Source of the DNA: Balneolales bacterium
Lineage (GTDB): Bacteria > Bacteroidota > Rhodothermia > Balneolales > Natronogracilivirgulaceae
Assembly: GCA_007127695.1 (NCBI GenBank)
Contig: SKYW01000024.1
Coordinates: 1 to 22,416, forward strand
Length of the DNA: 22,416 bases
Reading direction: 5' to 3'
The position numbers and the translations under genes were made by a program. The notes beneath the pieces are model-generated. The model was not told where the DNA came from and did not search any database. It worked only from the letters and a program-made list of their open reading frames with translations. Shown piece by piece: positions 6,257 to 15,557 of the stretch (within the stretch, counting starts at the first letter, position 1; each line of letters begins with the position of its first letter).

Positions 6257-7846
6257 TCAGGGCACATCCCACCAGACACGGACCAGCCAGTCATTCCGGC
6301 CGCCAATTCTACCTACGGCTTCCTGGTAGTTTTCTGCATTGAGAACAGCTTCCCTTTCCGGGTACAGAAGACGCCGCGGCATTTCCGGTGCGCCGGGCGA
6401 ATACCACTCGACGCCGGTGAAATGCTGCAATTCCGGATAACCGCTTCGGCGATAGTTGCTGTAGGCCTCCACGCCATTGAGGAAGAAGTTCACCCAGTGC
6501 TGTTCGTTGATGAACCGGATCTGGTCCTGGGCCAATGCCGGGAACGGATTGGCTGCAAAGAACGCATCTATTTCCTCCTGGGTGATGGCCGGGGCCCCCG
6601 GATACATGCCCACATGTCCGAATGACGCAAGGGAGGCATTCTGAAAATGGCTTTCCGCATCACCCGCAATCCACCCCCTGGCTACTGCTTCGGCCAGATA
6701 GAGCTCGGTTTCGGCATACGTGAAGTGGAAGAACGGTGCATCCAGCTCCGAGACATACCTGCTGGGCATCATGTGCTTGAATCCGTGAGGCAGGTAGGCG
6801 ATCCAGTTGCCTTCATCGTCTTCCACGTTGCCATAATCGGCCCACTCGTTCCACCACATGGCGCCTGGTGTCAGGCCGATGCGTACGTATTCCGTAATAT
6901 CCTGCCCATATGTTCCACTCGCAATTCCAAGATAAGTGCCGCCGTAGCGCGTGAGACGCGGATCCTCGGTCTCTTCCAAGTAATCAACCAGTGTGGATAC
7001 AAGACGATATCCTTCGGCGTTGTCCGATGCCCGGAATACCTGAGAGCGCCCGTTGCCACGATTTTCTCCGGCACCGAATGAGAAGTTGGAGTGGTGCATC
7101 ATGGCAATATCGTCATTGCTCTGCATGACACCGCCCTGGATGGCCGCTGCCACCTGACGCTGCGATTCGGCCGGATCCACCTTTATGATCCGGAATCCCA
7201 GTCTCATTCTCATGGAGTTGCCAAATCGCTTCCACTTCTCGACATCACCAAAGAAAAACAGATCACCACTGACATCACTTTTGGTCGGATCCAGTTGTGC
7301 AACGGCATCTTCCAGTTCCACGAAGAAGTCGGCATAGATATCTTCCTGGCGGTCATACCACGGCTGGAATACCTGCTCATAGAACCCCTTGCCGGCGGCG
7401 CTGTAAGGGATATCGCCGTACATGTCGGTCAACCGCGAGAAGATATAGACCTTCAGGATGCGGGCGGCTTGGTGCGTATTGTGATGCTCTTCGACGCCCC
7501 GTGTGCGCTCAACCACATCCACGATGTTCTTGATCTCCCTGGGGTACTGGACTTCCCACATGCTGTACCAGTGGCTGCGCTCGACAATGCGGTACTGGCC
7601 GCCGTGCTGGGTCCACCAGGAACCGCCAAGATGCTGCACCTTTGGTGAGGCAATTCCCAGGTCATATCGCCACAACTCTTCCCGGCTTCCACTCAGGTCC
7701 AGCATGACAGTTGCCATCTGCACACCCGGATCAAGATCCGGTGATGCATGCGGATTCGTATTCAGATCCTGGAAACCATCCGTGCAGCTTTGGACCGCGA
7801 ATATCAGAATCAGAACACTTAGTGTAAATAGATAGTGTACTTTCAT
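6257..7846 (-). CDS. SusD/RagB-family outer-membrane glycan-binding lipoprotein (SusD-like_2 type)
   Basis: A 529-residue lipoprotein: signal peptide ending FAVQSC, with Cys21 as the likely lipidation site. SusD proteins sit on the cell surface and cap the SusC barrel, delivering oligosaccharides. Diagnostic text includes DGFQDLNTNPHA after the signal, ARILKVYIFSRLTDMYGDIPYS around residues 127-148 (helical TPR-like core), and the C-terminus RRLLYPEREAVLNAENYQ with the ending RVWWDVP. These fit the SusD-like_2 branch rather than the canonical RagB/SusD one. It lies 14 bp after SusC on the same strand, the usual SusC-SusD order, and must be co-transcribed. Aromatic-rich stretches such as GGSWWTQHGGQY could contact glycans, but ligand identity is not readable; nearby GH18 and GH20 suggest chito-oligosaccharides. 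Confidence 0.95.
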   Translation of the reverse strand: MKVHYLFTLSVLILIFAVQSCTDGFQDLNTNPHASPDLDPGVQMATVMLDLSGSREELWRYDLGIASPKVQHLGGSWWTQHGGQYRIVERSHWYSMWEVQYPREIKNIVDVVERTRGVEEHHNTHQAARILKVYIFSRLTDMYGDIPYSAAGKGFYEQVFQPWYDRQEDIYADFFVELEDAVAQLDPTKSDVSGDLFFFGDVEKWKRFGNSMRMRLGFRIIKVDPAESQRQVAAAIQGGVMQSNDDIAMMHHSNFSFGAGENRGNGRSQVFRASDNAEGYRLVSTLVDYLEETEDPRLTRYGGTYLGIASGTYGQDITEYVRIGLTPGAMWWNEWADYGNVEDDEGNWIAYLPHGFKHMMPSRYVSELDAPFFHFTYAETELYLAEAVARGWIAGDAESHFQNASLASFGHVGMYPGAPAITQEEIDAFFAANPFPALAQDQIRFINEQHWVNFFLNGVEAYSNYRRSGYPELQHFTGVEWYSPGAPEMPRRLLYPEREAVLNAENYQEAVGRIGGRNDWLVRVWWDVP

Positions 7847-7860
7847 AATGATTACCGATT

Positions 7861-10800
7861 TTAGAATTTGAGATTCACGTTGATACCAAAGTGCCGGCGG
7901 GTAGGCAGTGATCCATATTCAAGCCCCTGGCCGTTGCTGTTGTTGTAGGCTGATTCCGGATCGATGTTGGGTACGTCCTTGTACAGTGTAATCAGGTTTC
8001 TGCCCACAATGGAGACGGTTGCACTCTGTATCGGATAGTTTGCCAGGAATCGTTGCGGCAGGGTATACCCGATGGAGATATCCCGCAACTTGATATAGCT
8101 GGCATCATAGACATTCATCTCAGGTATGTTTGTAGCCGTGAAATTCCAGTAGGTCTGAGGATTGACCATGACGTCGTTTTCTTCGTAGATCGGGTTTCCG
8201 TCCGCATCCTCACCGACCAGCTTGACACCTTCGCCGATGTAACCGCCATCCAGCGGAAGCGGCTGATAATCACCGGGGTCATTTCCGGCATCTACCCATG
8301 CTTGCTGTGACTGGTAGTTGCGAAGCGCCCAGTCGTTGAAGGCATCGCGACCTTCCAGTGTACCGGCGTGCGTTCCACCGAGATAGAGCTGACGGTTGGT
8401 CACGGAGTAGATGTTACCGCCAATGCGGAAGTCGACTGCCGACCTCAGGGTGAATCCACGCCAGAAGAAGGTGTTTATGATACCGGCATTGAAGTCGGGA
8501 AGAATTCCGCCGAGGTTTATCGGCTCTTCTGTCGGGATCGGCATGCCGTCGAGACCGTGAACAATGCGGCCCTGGGGATCGCGGGTAAAACCGCGGCCTG
8601 AAATCTGGCCGTACGCTTCGCCCTCCCTGGCAATGACGCTCACGCCGCTCCAGCGGGCATCGGCAATGGTGATCGCGTCCACTTCATCGGAGAGGCGGTT
8701 GACGGTGTTCCAGATCTTGGTATAGTTGGCCGATACCTCCCAGCGGAAATCGCCCGAACTTAATGGACGGCCTGTCGCGAGCAGCTCGATACCACGGTTT
8801 TCCAGGTCTCCGGAATTGATGATGGCCCGGTTGTACCCGGAAGCTTCGGGGATCTGGACCTGGAGGATCTGGTCATCGGTCATAGTATGGAAATAGGCAA
8901 AATCAAGCGTTGCACGCCCCTCGAACATCCGTAGATCCGTTCCGAACTCCCATGAGGTTGACGTCTGCGGCTTGAGCAGCGGATTAGGCAGCAGCTCTCC
9001 GGTAATTCCACCAAGGGAATAGCCCTGATGGCTGCGACCGTCCATGCTGTAGGTAAGACTGAGCATGTAGGGATCGGTATCACTTCCCACCTGAGCCCAG
9101 GAACCACGCAGTTTCCAGATGTTCAGCCAGTCATAGTCCAGTCCAAGCGCATCGGAAATGATAAAGCTGGTGGACACGGACGGGTAGAAGAAGGAGTTGT
9201 TGTCCAGCGGCAGGGTGGATGACCAGTCATTGCGCGCCGTAAGGTCGATATAGACCAGGTCGCGGAAGCCGATGTTCACAAATCCGAATACGGACTGGAT
9301 TTCCTTGTTGTATTCCTGCGGGAACACCGCCAGATTCTGGAAGTTGGTCAGGCTGATCATATCAGCGGCAATGATCTCGGTTGCCCTTGTCTCCTGGATC
9401 GTGATGTCGTTGTTCATCAGGTTGCCACCGACACTGGCCATGAGGTCAAAATCACGGGAGAGATTGGTGGTGTACATGAGCAGCGCTTCCAGATTGGTTT
9501 CCTGAACGTCGTGGTTGCGCTCGGTAAGCAACCCGCCCGGCTGAGTAGGCGTGCCCCTGTTCAGGAAATTGGTGAAACGAAATGAGTACGTATCGAGGCC
9601 GGCGCGCAATCTGAGCTGCAAGGGCTCGGCCAAACGAATGGTTGCGGATGCAAAACCGGTGATACGATTGCGCTGGCTTTCATTGCTTGTTTCGTTGAGA
9701 GTCCAGTACGGATTCGCACGATACGGATTGCCCGTATAGTTGATGTAGTTGCCAGTCGCATCCTTGTAATTCTTGAGCCACTCCTGGTCAAAGTTGGGAA
9801 CCAGCCCCAGGAGGCCGTTACCGATGTTGTTGAGCTCATCGGCCATGGCTGGACGGTTGGTCACTTCCTCGTCCGAGTAGGAGATCCGGGCATCAAAGTC
9901 CAGGAAATCCATTGGCGATGTGGCACCTCTGAGCGAGAATACATTCCGGTTGATGCCGCTCTGTGGTACGATATCCGTCAGATTGACATTGGAGTAGGAG
10001 AAGCGCAGGCTGCTGGTAGTTGTCCCGGTGGATACGGTCACCGTATTGTGACGGGTCACGCCCATCCGGAAGAAGTCCTGGATGTTGTTGCTTATTCGGT
10101 TGTATGGACGAACGGTACCGTCTGCCTGGGTAATGGTGGAGTCGGTAAAATCTGACATGCGCGGACCCCACGCAGAGGTTATGTTGTTGGCCATCTGAGT
10201 GGAAAGCGGGGTCAGCCCGTTCGAACCCTGGCCGTATATATTCTGGTACTCATCCAGACGCGTGGAGATTCTGTCAGCAGTGGTGGAACTGTTGATTTCC
10301 ACGCCGAGTCCGGGCTGGCGCGCACCCTGCTTGGTCGTGATAAGGATCACGCCGTTCAGGGCACGGCTGCCGTACAGGGCGGATGCAGATGCCCCCTTGA
10401 GCACGGAAATGGTCTCGATATCGTCGGGATTCAAGTCCAGTGTGCCGTCACCGAGATCAAAACCGCCCCACTGGTCGGCCTGTCCCGGAGAGGTGTTTTC
10501 AACCGGAACTCCGTCCACAATGTAGAGCGGCTGATTGTTCCCGATGATCTCGTTGATACCGCGGATCACAACGCGGCGTGATCCGGACGGTCCGGCCGTT
10601 GTCTCTACAATGTCCACGCCAGCAACTTTACCCTGCAGGCTGGATATCGGGTTGGTTTCCCCGGTCTGGGCAAAATCGGCAGCTCTTACTTCTGTGATGG
10701 AATAACCAAGGGCACGGGCTTCCCGCTGCAGGCCGAAAGCCGTAACGAGTACTTCGTCCCCGAAAATAATATCAGATCTTAATTCCACATCAATGTTCGT

Positions 10801-11061
10801 CTGGTCACCGACTCTGACTTCCCTGGTGACCATGCCAATGAAAGAGAATACCAGCACATCATCAGGTTGTGCGGTTATCTCAAAACGACCTTGAAGATCT
10901 GTTACCGTACCCCTTTCGGTGCCCTGAATGAGTACAGTGACCCCCGGCATGGGCGAGCCGTCTGATTCATCCGTTACAGTACCTGTGATTGTTCTGTCCT
11001 GCGCGTTTGCAAACAGTGTCATCACAAGCAGAAATGGTAGCAATGCGAGAATATGCTTCAT
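7861..11061 (-). CDS. SusC/RagA-family TonB-linked outer-membrane transporter
   Basis: A 1066-residue TonB-dependent transporter that imports oligosaccharides with its SusD partner. The signal peptide ends near FANAQ (cleavage about residue 20). Next come a carboxypeptidase-regulatory-like beta domain (about 23-95, TITGTVTDESDGSPMPGVTV), a SusC-type TonB-box region (DEVLVTAFG, about 102-110), the plug domain with GSRRVVIRGINE and QPLYIVDGVPVEN, and a long beta-barrel ending in Phe (INVNLKF), as barrel proteins do. Length and domain order are normal. Transcription diverges from the GH9 gene across a 245-bp region that holds a LacI-type palindrome and a leader hairpin. The ATG at 11061 has no Shine-Dalgarno, which is common in this phylum. 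Confidence 0.97.
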   Translation of the reverse strand: MKHILALLPFLLVMTLFANAQDRTITGTVTDESDGSPMPGVTVLIQGTERGTVTDLQGRFEITAQPDDVLVFSFIGMVTREVRVGDQTNIDVELRSDIIFGDEVLVTAFGLQREARALGYSITEVRAADFAQTGETNPISSLQGKVAGVDIVETTAGPSGSRRVVIRGINEIIGNNQPLYIVDGVPVENTSPGQADQWGGFDLGDGTLDLNPDDIETISVLKGASASALYGSRALNGVILITTKQGARQPGLGVEINSSTTADRISTRLDEYQNIYGQGSNGLTPLSTQMANNITSAWGPRMSDFTDSTITQADGTVRPYNRISNNIQDFFRMGVTRHNTVTVSTGTTTSSLRFSYSNVNLTDIVPQSGINRNVFSLRGATSPMDFLDFDARISYSDEEVTNRPAMADELNNIGNGLLGLVPNFDQEWLKNYKDATGNYINYTGNPYRANPYWTLNETSNESQRNRITGFASATIRLAEPLQLRLRAGLDTYSFRFTNFLNRGTPTQPGGLLTERNHDVQETNLEALLMYTTNLSRDFDLMASVGGNLMNNDITIQETRATEIIAADMISLTNFQNLAVFPQEYNKEIQSVFGFVNIGFRDLVYIDLTARNDWSSTLPLDNNSFFYPSVSTSFIISDALGLDYDWLNIWKLRGSWAQVGSDTDPYMLSLTYSMDGRSHQGYSLGGITGELLPNPLLKPQTSTSWEFGTDLRMFEGRATLDFAYFHTMTDDQILQVQIPEASGYNRAIINSGDLENRGIELLATGRPLSSGDFRWEVSANYTKIWNTVNRLSDEVDAITIADARWSGVSVIAREGEAYGQISGRGFTRDPQGRIVHGLDGMPIPTEEPINLGGILPDFNAGIINTFFWRGFTLRSAVDFRIGGNIYSVTNRQLYLGGTHAGTLEGRDAFNDWALRNYQSQQAWVDAGNDPGDYQPLPLDGGYIGEGVKLVGEDADGNPIYEENDVMVNPQTYWNFTATNIPEMNVYDASYIKLRDISIGYTLPQRFLANYPIQSATVSIVGRNLITLYKDVPNIDPESAYNNSNGQGLEYGSLPTRRHFGINVNLKF

Positions 11062-11125
11062 GATGGTAAGGGTTAATTGATATTTTGATAGGACTGGCTA
11101 ACTAATACTGTGTACCACTGTAAAA

Positions 11126-11142
11126 CGACCCCTCCTCGGTCG
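11126..11142 (-). promoter_or_regulatory. Leader hairpin with trailing T-tract upstream of SusC (possible weak terminator/attenuator)
   Basis: On the minus strand CGACC (11142-11138) pairs with GGTCG (11130-11126) around the purine-rich loop GAGGAGG, and TTTT follows immediately (11125-11122). The hairpin is 64 bp before the SusC ATG, between the palindromic site at 11191-11204 and the gene. A five-bp stem with four T residues is a weak terminator at best. It could alternatively be a leader structure whose loop resembles a Shine-Dalgarno. Confidence 0.35.
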
Positions 11143-11190
11143 CATGTGCAGATAGGTTTCCCATACAAATAACTCAAAATGTTTTAATAA

Positions 11191-11204
11191 TGCAACCGCT
11201 TGCA
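11191..11204. promoter_or_regulatory. Candidate LacI-family operator between SusC and GH9
   Basis: TGCAACCGCTTGCA is a 14-bp palindrome with one mismatched pair and a central CG. It lies 130 bp upstream of the SusC start and 103 bp upstream of the GH9 start. Its inner eight bases AACCGCTT are identical to the centre of the longer palindrome at 17936-17957 between GH18 and GH20. The downstream half CTTGCACG (11199-11206) recurs as a direct repeat at 11233-11240. LacI2, encoded among the glycosidase genes, is the likely binder. Binding itself is inference. Confidence 0.6.
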
Positions 11205-11306
11205 CGAAATATTTAATTACTGGACAAAACAACTTGCACGTAGCAGAGAGACAGGATATTTTAACTGAGGCACGCGCACCGAATCCTATCACCTCACAGA
11301 AAATCC

Positions 11307-13106
11307 ATGAAGTGGTTTGCATGTTGTTTTTGCCTTATTCTCCTTTTGTTGCTGTGTCTCTCGTGCAGTCGCAAACAGGTGGAAACAATACACATGAACC
11401 AGATCGGATTCCATCCGCTGGCAGAGAAGACGGCCATTGTAACGGGCTGGGAGAAATCGGGTGACGGTATCTTCCGTGTCATCGATAATGAAAATGACCG
11501 GGTGGTCTGGAGCGGTAGGGCAGCTGTCACAGGCACCTGGACCTGGGGCCGGACCCGGGTGTCCGTCATCGATTTCACAGAGCTGAAACCCCCTGGTTCA
11601 TACCGCATCGAAAGCGATGATGGCCATCTGGTCTCCCCGGTGTTTGCGATCCGTGACACGGTCTATGCCGCACTTACACAGGCGGCGCTCCGGGCGTTCT
11701 ACTACAACAGGGCTTCGACGCCTCTGGAACCGGAACATGCCGGCCGGTGGTCGCGTCCAGCCGGACACCCCGACACGCTGGTCCTAATCCACCCCTCGGC
11801 GGTATCCCCTGACCGTCCGGAGGGAATGAACATCTCTTCGCCCGGTGGATGGTACGATGCCGGTGACTACAACAAGTACATCGTTAACTCGGGCATCAGC
11901 ACCTACACACTTCTGGCGGCTTTTGAACATTTTTCCGACTTTTTCCGCGAACTGTCCGTCGGCATTCCGGAATCCGGCAGACGCATGCCCGACATCCTCA
12001 GCGAAGCCCGTTGGAACCTGGACTGGATGCTCACCATGCAGGATCCCGGTGACGGCGGCGTCTATCACAAGCTTACCTCACCGCAGTTTTCCGGTGTCGT
12101 GATGCCGCATGAGGATACGGATCCACGGTACGTTGTCCAAAAATCCATCGCGGCAGCCCTGAATTTCGCTGCGGTCATGGCTGTGGCCGCCCGGGTCTAT
12201 AAGCCGTATGACCCCGGTTTTGCTGCAGCGTGCCTGTCGGCGTCCCGAGCGGCCTGGGAATGGGCCGTGGCACATCCAAAGGTTTACTACAGGCAGGAAA
12301 AAATGAACGAGCGGCATCGGCCGGCCATCGCAACCGGCGAATACGGGGACACCGATGTCACCGATGAATATGACTGGGCGGCGACAGAGCTTTACCTGGC
12401 CACAGGCAGCACAGAGTACCGGGATGCCCTGGACGTAAAACGGCTTGCAGGCTCCGTGGTCCCCAACTGGCGTGATGTTCGGGCCTTGGCCTGCATTTCA
12501 GCAGCTCATCACCTGGTGCCGTATGGTTTGGCGGCCGGCCGATCGGACCTGGCACCGGTGGACCGCCTGCTGGCCGAGGCATCGGCGCAGTGCCTTCTGA
12601 GCCTTTCCGGCGCGCTGCGCGACGAGTACCGTACATCACCACTCCGGGTCAGCATGGGACATGATCGCCGCGACTTCGTCTGGGGCAGCAACGCCGTGGC
12701 CATGAACCACGCCATCCTGCTGATACAGGCCTGGCGACTGACCGGTGAGCGTTCCTGGCTGGATGCGGCCCAGGCAAACCTCGACTACGTGCTTGGCAGG
12801 AATCCCACCGGCTACTCCTTTGTGACGGGTTTCGGCTTCCAGGCCCCTATGTTTCCCCACCACCGCCCATCGGCAGCTGACGACAATCCGGATCCCGTTC
12901 CCGGCTTTCTCGTGGGCGGACCGCAGAGTGGACAGCAGGACGGGTGTGCATACCCATCCAACCTGCCAGCCCTCTCTTATCTGGATGACTGGTGCAGCTA
13001 CTCAACCAACGAAGTGGCCATCAACTGGAACGCACCGCTGGTCTACGTTGCCGGTGCGATCCAGGCCATCTACGGTGAACTATCACCTGAGGCGGTCGCG
13101 TTTTGA
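11307..13106 (+). CDS. Glycoside hydrolase family 9 enzyme, secreted lipoprotein
   Basis: A 599-residue exported enzyme. The N-terminus is strongly hydrophobic and ends CLSCSRK (Cys20, an atypical but plausible lipidation site). An N-terminal Ig-like CelD_N-type domain (about 25-115, IHMNQIGFHPLAEKTAIV) precedes the GH9 (alpha/alpha)6 barrel (about 120-590). GGWYDAGDYNKY holds the catalytic-base Asp pair (Asp184, Asp187), HHRPS is the conserved substrate motif, and NEVAINWNAPLVY carries the acid Glu569. GH9 enzymes are inverting, usually endoglucanases, but members acting on chitosan oligosaccharides as exo-glucosaminidases exist and fit the GH18/GH20 neighbours. No carbohydrate-binding module is attached. 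It diverges from SusC and ends 8 bp from the convergent GH3 gene. No Shine-Dalgarno; ATG at 11307 is followed directly by the signal peptide. Confidence 0.93.
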   Translation: MKWFACCFCLILLLLLCLSCSRKQVETIHMNQIGFHPLAEKTAIVTGWEKSGDGIFRVIDNENDRVVWSGRAAVTGTWTWGRTRVSVIDFTELKPPGSYRIESDDGHLVSPVFAIRDTVYAALTQAALRAFYYNRASTPLEPEHAGRWSRPAGHPDTLVLIHPSAVSPDRPEGMNISSPGGWYDAGDYNKYIVNSGISTYTLLAAFEHFSDFFRELSVGIPESGRRMPDILSEARWNLDWMLTMQDPGDGGVYHKLTSPQFSGVVMPHEDTDPRYVVQKSIAAALNFAAVMAVAARVYKPYDPGFAAACLSASRAAWEWAVAHPKVYYRQEKMNERHRPAIATGEYGDTDVTDEYDWAATELYLATGSTEYRDALDVKRLAGSVVPNWRDVRALACISAAHHLVPYGLAAGRSDLAPVDRLLAEASAQCLLSLSGALRDEYRTSPLRVSMGHDRRDFVWGSNAVAMNHAILLIQAWRLTGERSWLDAAQANLDYVLGRNPTGYSFVTGFGFQAPMFPHHRPSAADDNPDPVPGFLVGGPQSGQQDGCAYPSNLPALSYLDDWCSYSTNEVAINWNAPLVYVAGAIQAIYGELSPEAVAF

Positions 13107-13114
13107 TGGGAGTC

Positions 13115-15481
13115 TCAGGGTGAGTAGTGGAACGGGATGGAGTGCCGGTACGGTCGCGAAACATACGGCTTCTCCGGATCCGCCGGATCGGCCAGTTCGA
13201 ATCCCAGTCCACCGATCATCAGCCGGATCTCCCCCTCTTCCACACCGTGGATGTATTCTCCGCGCTGCTCGCCATACCTGACATAGGCCAGGTCGTTGGC
13301 CGTGATCCGGAAAGATACCTCGGATTCCTCACCGGGATCCAGGGCGACCCGCTCAAATTTGCGCAGCCGGCGCAGCGGCGGCACCACGGAGGGATACATA
13401 TGCCGTGAGTAGAGTTCGACGACCTCATCCCCCCTGCGGTCGCCGGTATTCCTGACCGTTACAGAAGCCGTGATCGTTTCATCGCCGCGCAACGTATCAC
13501 GGTCCAGGCGGAAATTCTCATAGGTGAAGCCGGTGTAGCTGAGCCCGTGTCCGAACGGGAACTGCGGATGGTATCCGTCCGGGGTGAAAACACCCACTTC
13601 GTTCTCGACGCTCAGCTCGGTCCATCGATGATCATACAGCACCAGGTCGTTCGGGTGGCGCGGATAGGTGAACGGAAGCTTGCCACCAGGGTTGTAGTCG
13701 CCGTAAAGGACCTCTGCAACAGCCTCTGCACCCCGGCTGGCGGGACGATAGGCCATCAGGATGGCTTCAATCTCTTCGGCAAAGCGATTGATGAGGCGCG
13801 GACGTCCCTGCAACAGTACCACGATCACAGGCTTGCCGGTCTCGACGGCGGCCAGTGCCAGATCGGCCTGACGCGGATCGATCGCAAGGTCAGTGATGGA
13901 CCCAGGGGATTCGGCGTAAGAATCCTCGCCAAGCACCAGCACTATCCGGTCGGCCTGACCGGCCATGGCGTGCAAGCGGACCGTGTCGTAATTATACGGG
14001 TGGTCATATTCCGGAACGGACATGCTGAGCACATTGCCCGCGCCGATCTTCTGCTCCAGGGCTTCGCGGATGGTCAGTGTGGATTCCGGGTACAAATCCG
14101 CCCGGTTGCCCTGCCAGTTGAAGGTCCAGCTGCCATGCAGCGCTGGCAGGTTATCGGCGCCGGGTCCGGCCAGCAGAATAGTCTCTTCACCTGACAGCGG
14201 CAGCACATTGCCGTCGTTTTTCAGCAGGGTCATCGACTGCAGCGCCGCTTCGAGCGCCGTTTCGGCATACTCCGGACGCCCGAAGTTCGCGATCGCCTCC
14301 TCCTCCGGATAGGGATTGTCAAACAGCCCAAGCTCAAATTTCAACCGGAGGATGCGCCGCACCGACTCATCCACCCGGGCAGCGATCATTTCACACTCTT
14401 CGTAGAGCTCCTTCAGATAGTCGGCAAACATGAAATCGTGCGGTGTCATGCTCATGTCAATGCCGGCCAGCACGGCCTGCCGCACCGCTTCCTTAATGTT
14501 CGGGGATATGGTGTGCCGTTCGTGCAGACGGTTCACATCCTCCCAATCCGTAACCACCACGCCGTCAAACCCCAGTTCTTTGCGCAGCACTTCGGTCAGC
14601 AGGTAATGGTCGCCGTGGACCGGCATGCCGCTCACCTCGCCGGAGTTGATCATGACCGATGCGGCACCGGCACGGATAGCTTCGCGGTACTGCGGCAGTT
14701 CGTACTCGCGATACTCGATCTCGGGCAGCCAGGCCGGAGTGCGGTCGCGACCGGTACGCGGCATCGAATACCCCAGAAAATGTTTCAGCGTGGCCGCCAC
14801 GGAAGTGGACGCCGACAGGCCGTCGCCCTGGTAGCCGGCGATGGTATTCAGGTTCATAACGGTGGCAATCACCGGATCCTCTCCGAAGGTTTCCTCAAAG
14901 CGGGGCCAGATCGGATTGCGTCCGATGTCCAGAACCGGGTCGAAATTCCAGCGGTGTCCGGAGGCGCGGGTCTCCAGGGCCGTGATCCGTGCCGCCTCGT
15001 ATACCAGGTCCGGGTTGCGAGTAGCCGCCATGCCAATGTTGTGCGGAAAAATGGTGGCGTCCAGGGTGTAGTTGGTGCCGTGGATCGCATCGATGCCGTA
15101 GATCACCGGTATCCGGTTAGGGTTCTCCATGGCAGCATCCTGGATGGCGGTGATGATCTCGTGCCAGGTCTCCAGCGAATAGGCATTGTTGATGGCATTG
15201 AGGATGGATCCCACCTTATACTCGTTGACGGCCAGCCGGAGCCGTTCCGGGTCGATGGTGCCGTCGGTGTTGTCGTAGCCTCCCTCCAGTATCAGGTTCA
15301 AGTTGACCTGGGTCATCTGTCCCACCTTCTCCGCCACGCTCATCTGCTGCATTAGGGAGTCCACCTTCCCGTCCAGTTCAGAGCGGATCGGCTCCTGTTC
15401 TGTCTGGCAGGCGCACATCACTGGCAGTATCAAAGCTAGTAATGTTGTTATGTATAATTTCTGTTTGTTCCAATGTGTCAT
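13115..15481 (-). CDS. Glycoside hydrolase family 3 beta-glycosidase (BglX-like), exported
   Basis: This 788-residue retaining exo-glycosidase is periplasmic or lipid-anchored: signal peptide at residues 1-24 and Cys25 in VMCAC as a possible lipidation site. It has the three-domain plan of BglX-type beta-glucosidases: TIM barrel (about 35-395) with KHFLGY and the nucleophile Asp312 in VVVTDWEDV, an alpha/beta sandwich (about 415-630) with LVLGEDSYAESPG, and a C-terminal Fn3-like domain (about 690-760, ASVTVRNTGDRRGDEVVELY). It lacks the NagZ-type KHFPGHG loop of GH3 N-acetylglucosaminidases, so a beta-glucosidase-like specificity is more likely. An upstream in-frame GTG at 15511 would add ten residues. 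ATG at 15481 was chosen because GAGG lies five bases before it and the signal peptide starts there. It follows LacI2 by 76 bp on the same strand. Confidence 0.93.
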   Translation of the reverse strand: MTHWNKQKLYITTLLALILPVMCACQTEQEPIRSELDGKVDSLMQQMSVAEKVGQMTQVNLNLILEGGYDNTDGTIDPERLRLAVNEYKVGSILNAINNAYSLETWHEIITAIQDAAMENPNRIPVIYGIDAIHGTNYTLDATIFPHNIGMAATRNPDLVYEAARITALETRASGHRWNFDPVLDIGRNPIWPRFEETFGEDPVIATVMNLNTIAGYQGDGLSASTSVAATLKHFLGYSMPRTGRDRTPAWLPEIEYREYELPQYREAIRAGAASVMINSGEVSGMPVHGDHYLLTEVLRKELGFDGVVVTDWEDVNRLHERHTISPNIKEAVRQAVLAGIDMSMTPHDFMFADYLKELYEECEMIAARVDESVRRILRLKFELGLFDNPYPEEEAIANFGRPEYAETALEAALQSMTLLKNDGNVLPLSGEETILLAGPGADNLPALHGSWTFNWQGNRADLYPESTLTIREALEQKIGAGNVLSMSVPEYDHPYNYDTVRLHAMAGQADRIVLVLGEDSYAESPGSITDLAIDPRQADLALAAVETGKPVIVVLLQGRPRLINRFAEEIEAILMAYRPASRGAEAVAEVLYGDYNPGGKLPFTYPRHPNDLVLYDHRWTELSVENEVGVFTPDGYHPQFPFGHGLSYTGFTYENFRLDRDTLRGDETITASVTVRNTGDRRGDEVVELYSRHMYPSVVPPLRRLRKFERVALDPGEESEVSFRITANDLAYVRYGEQRGEYIHGVEEGEIRLMIGGLGFELADPADPEKPYVSRPYRHSIPFHYSP

Positions 15482-15557
15482 ATTGGCCTCATTAATGTTA
15501 GAAATCAGCACCGTTGCGGGTAGCTGCGAATATCAGAAAGAAAATTCGTTATTCGGA

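Noticed and set aside
14438..15355. 305-residue open frame on the plus strand opposite GH3
   Set aside because: It is antisense to a clear GH3 catalytic domain, and its composition fits a reverse-strand shadow.
15482..15511. GTG start for GH3 ten codons upstream
   Set aside because: The ATG at 15481 has GAGG at good spacing and starts the signal peptide.
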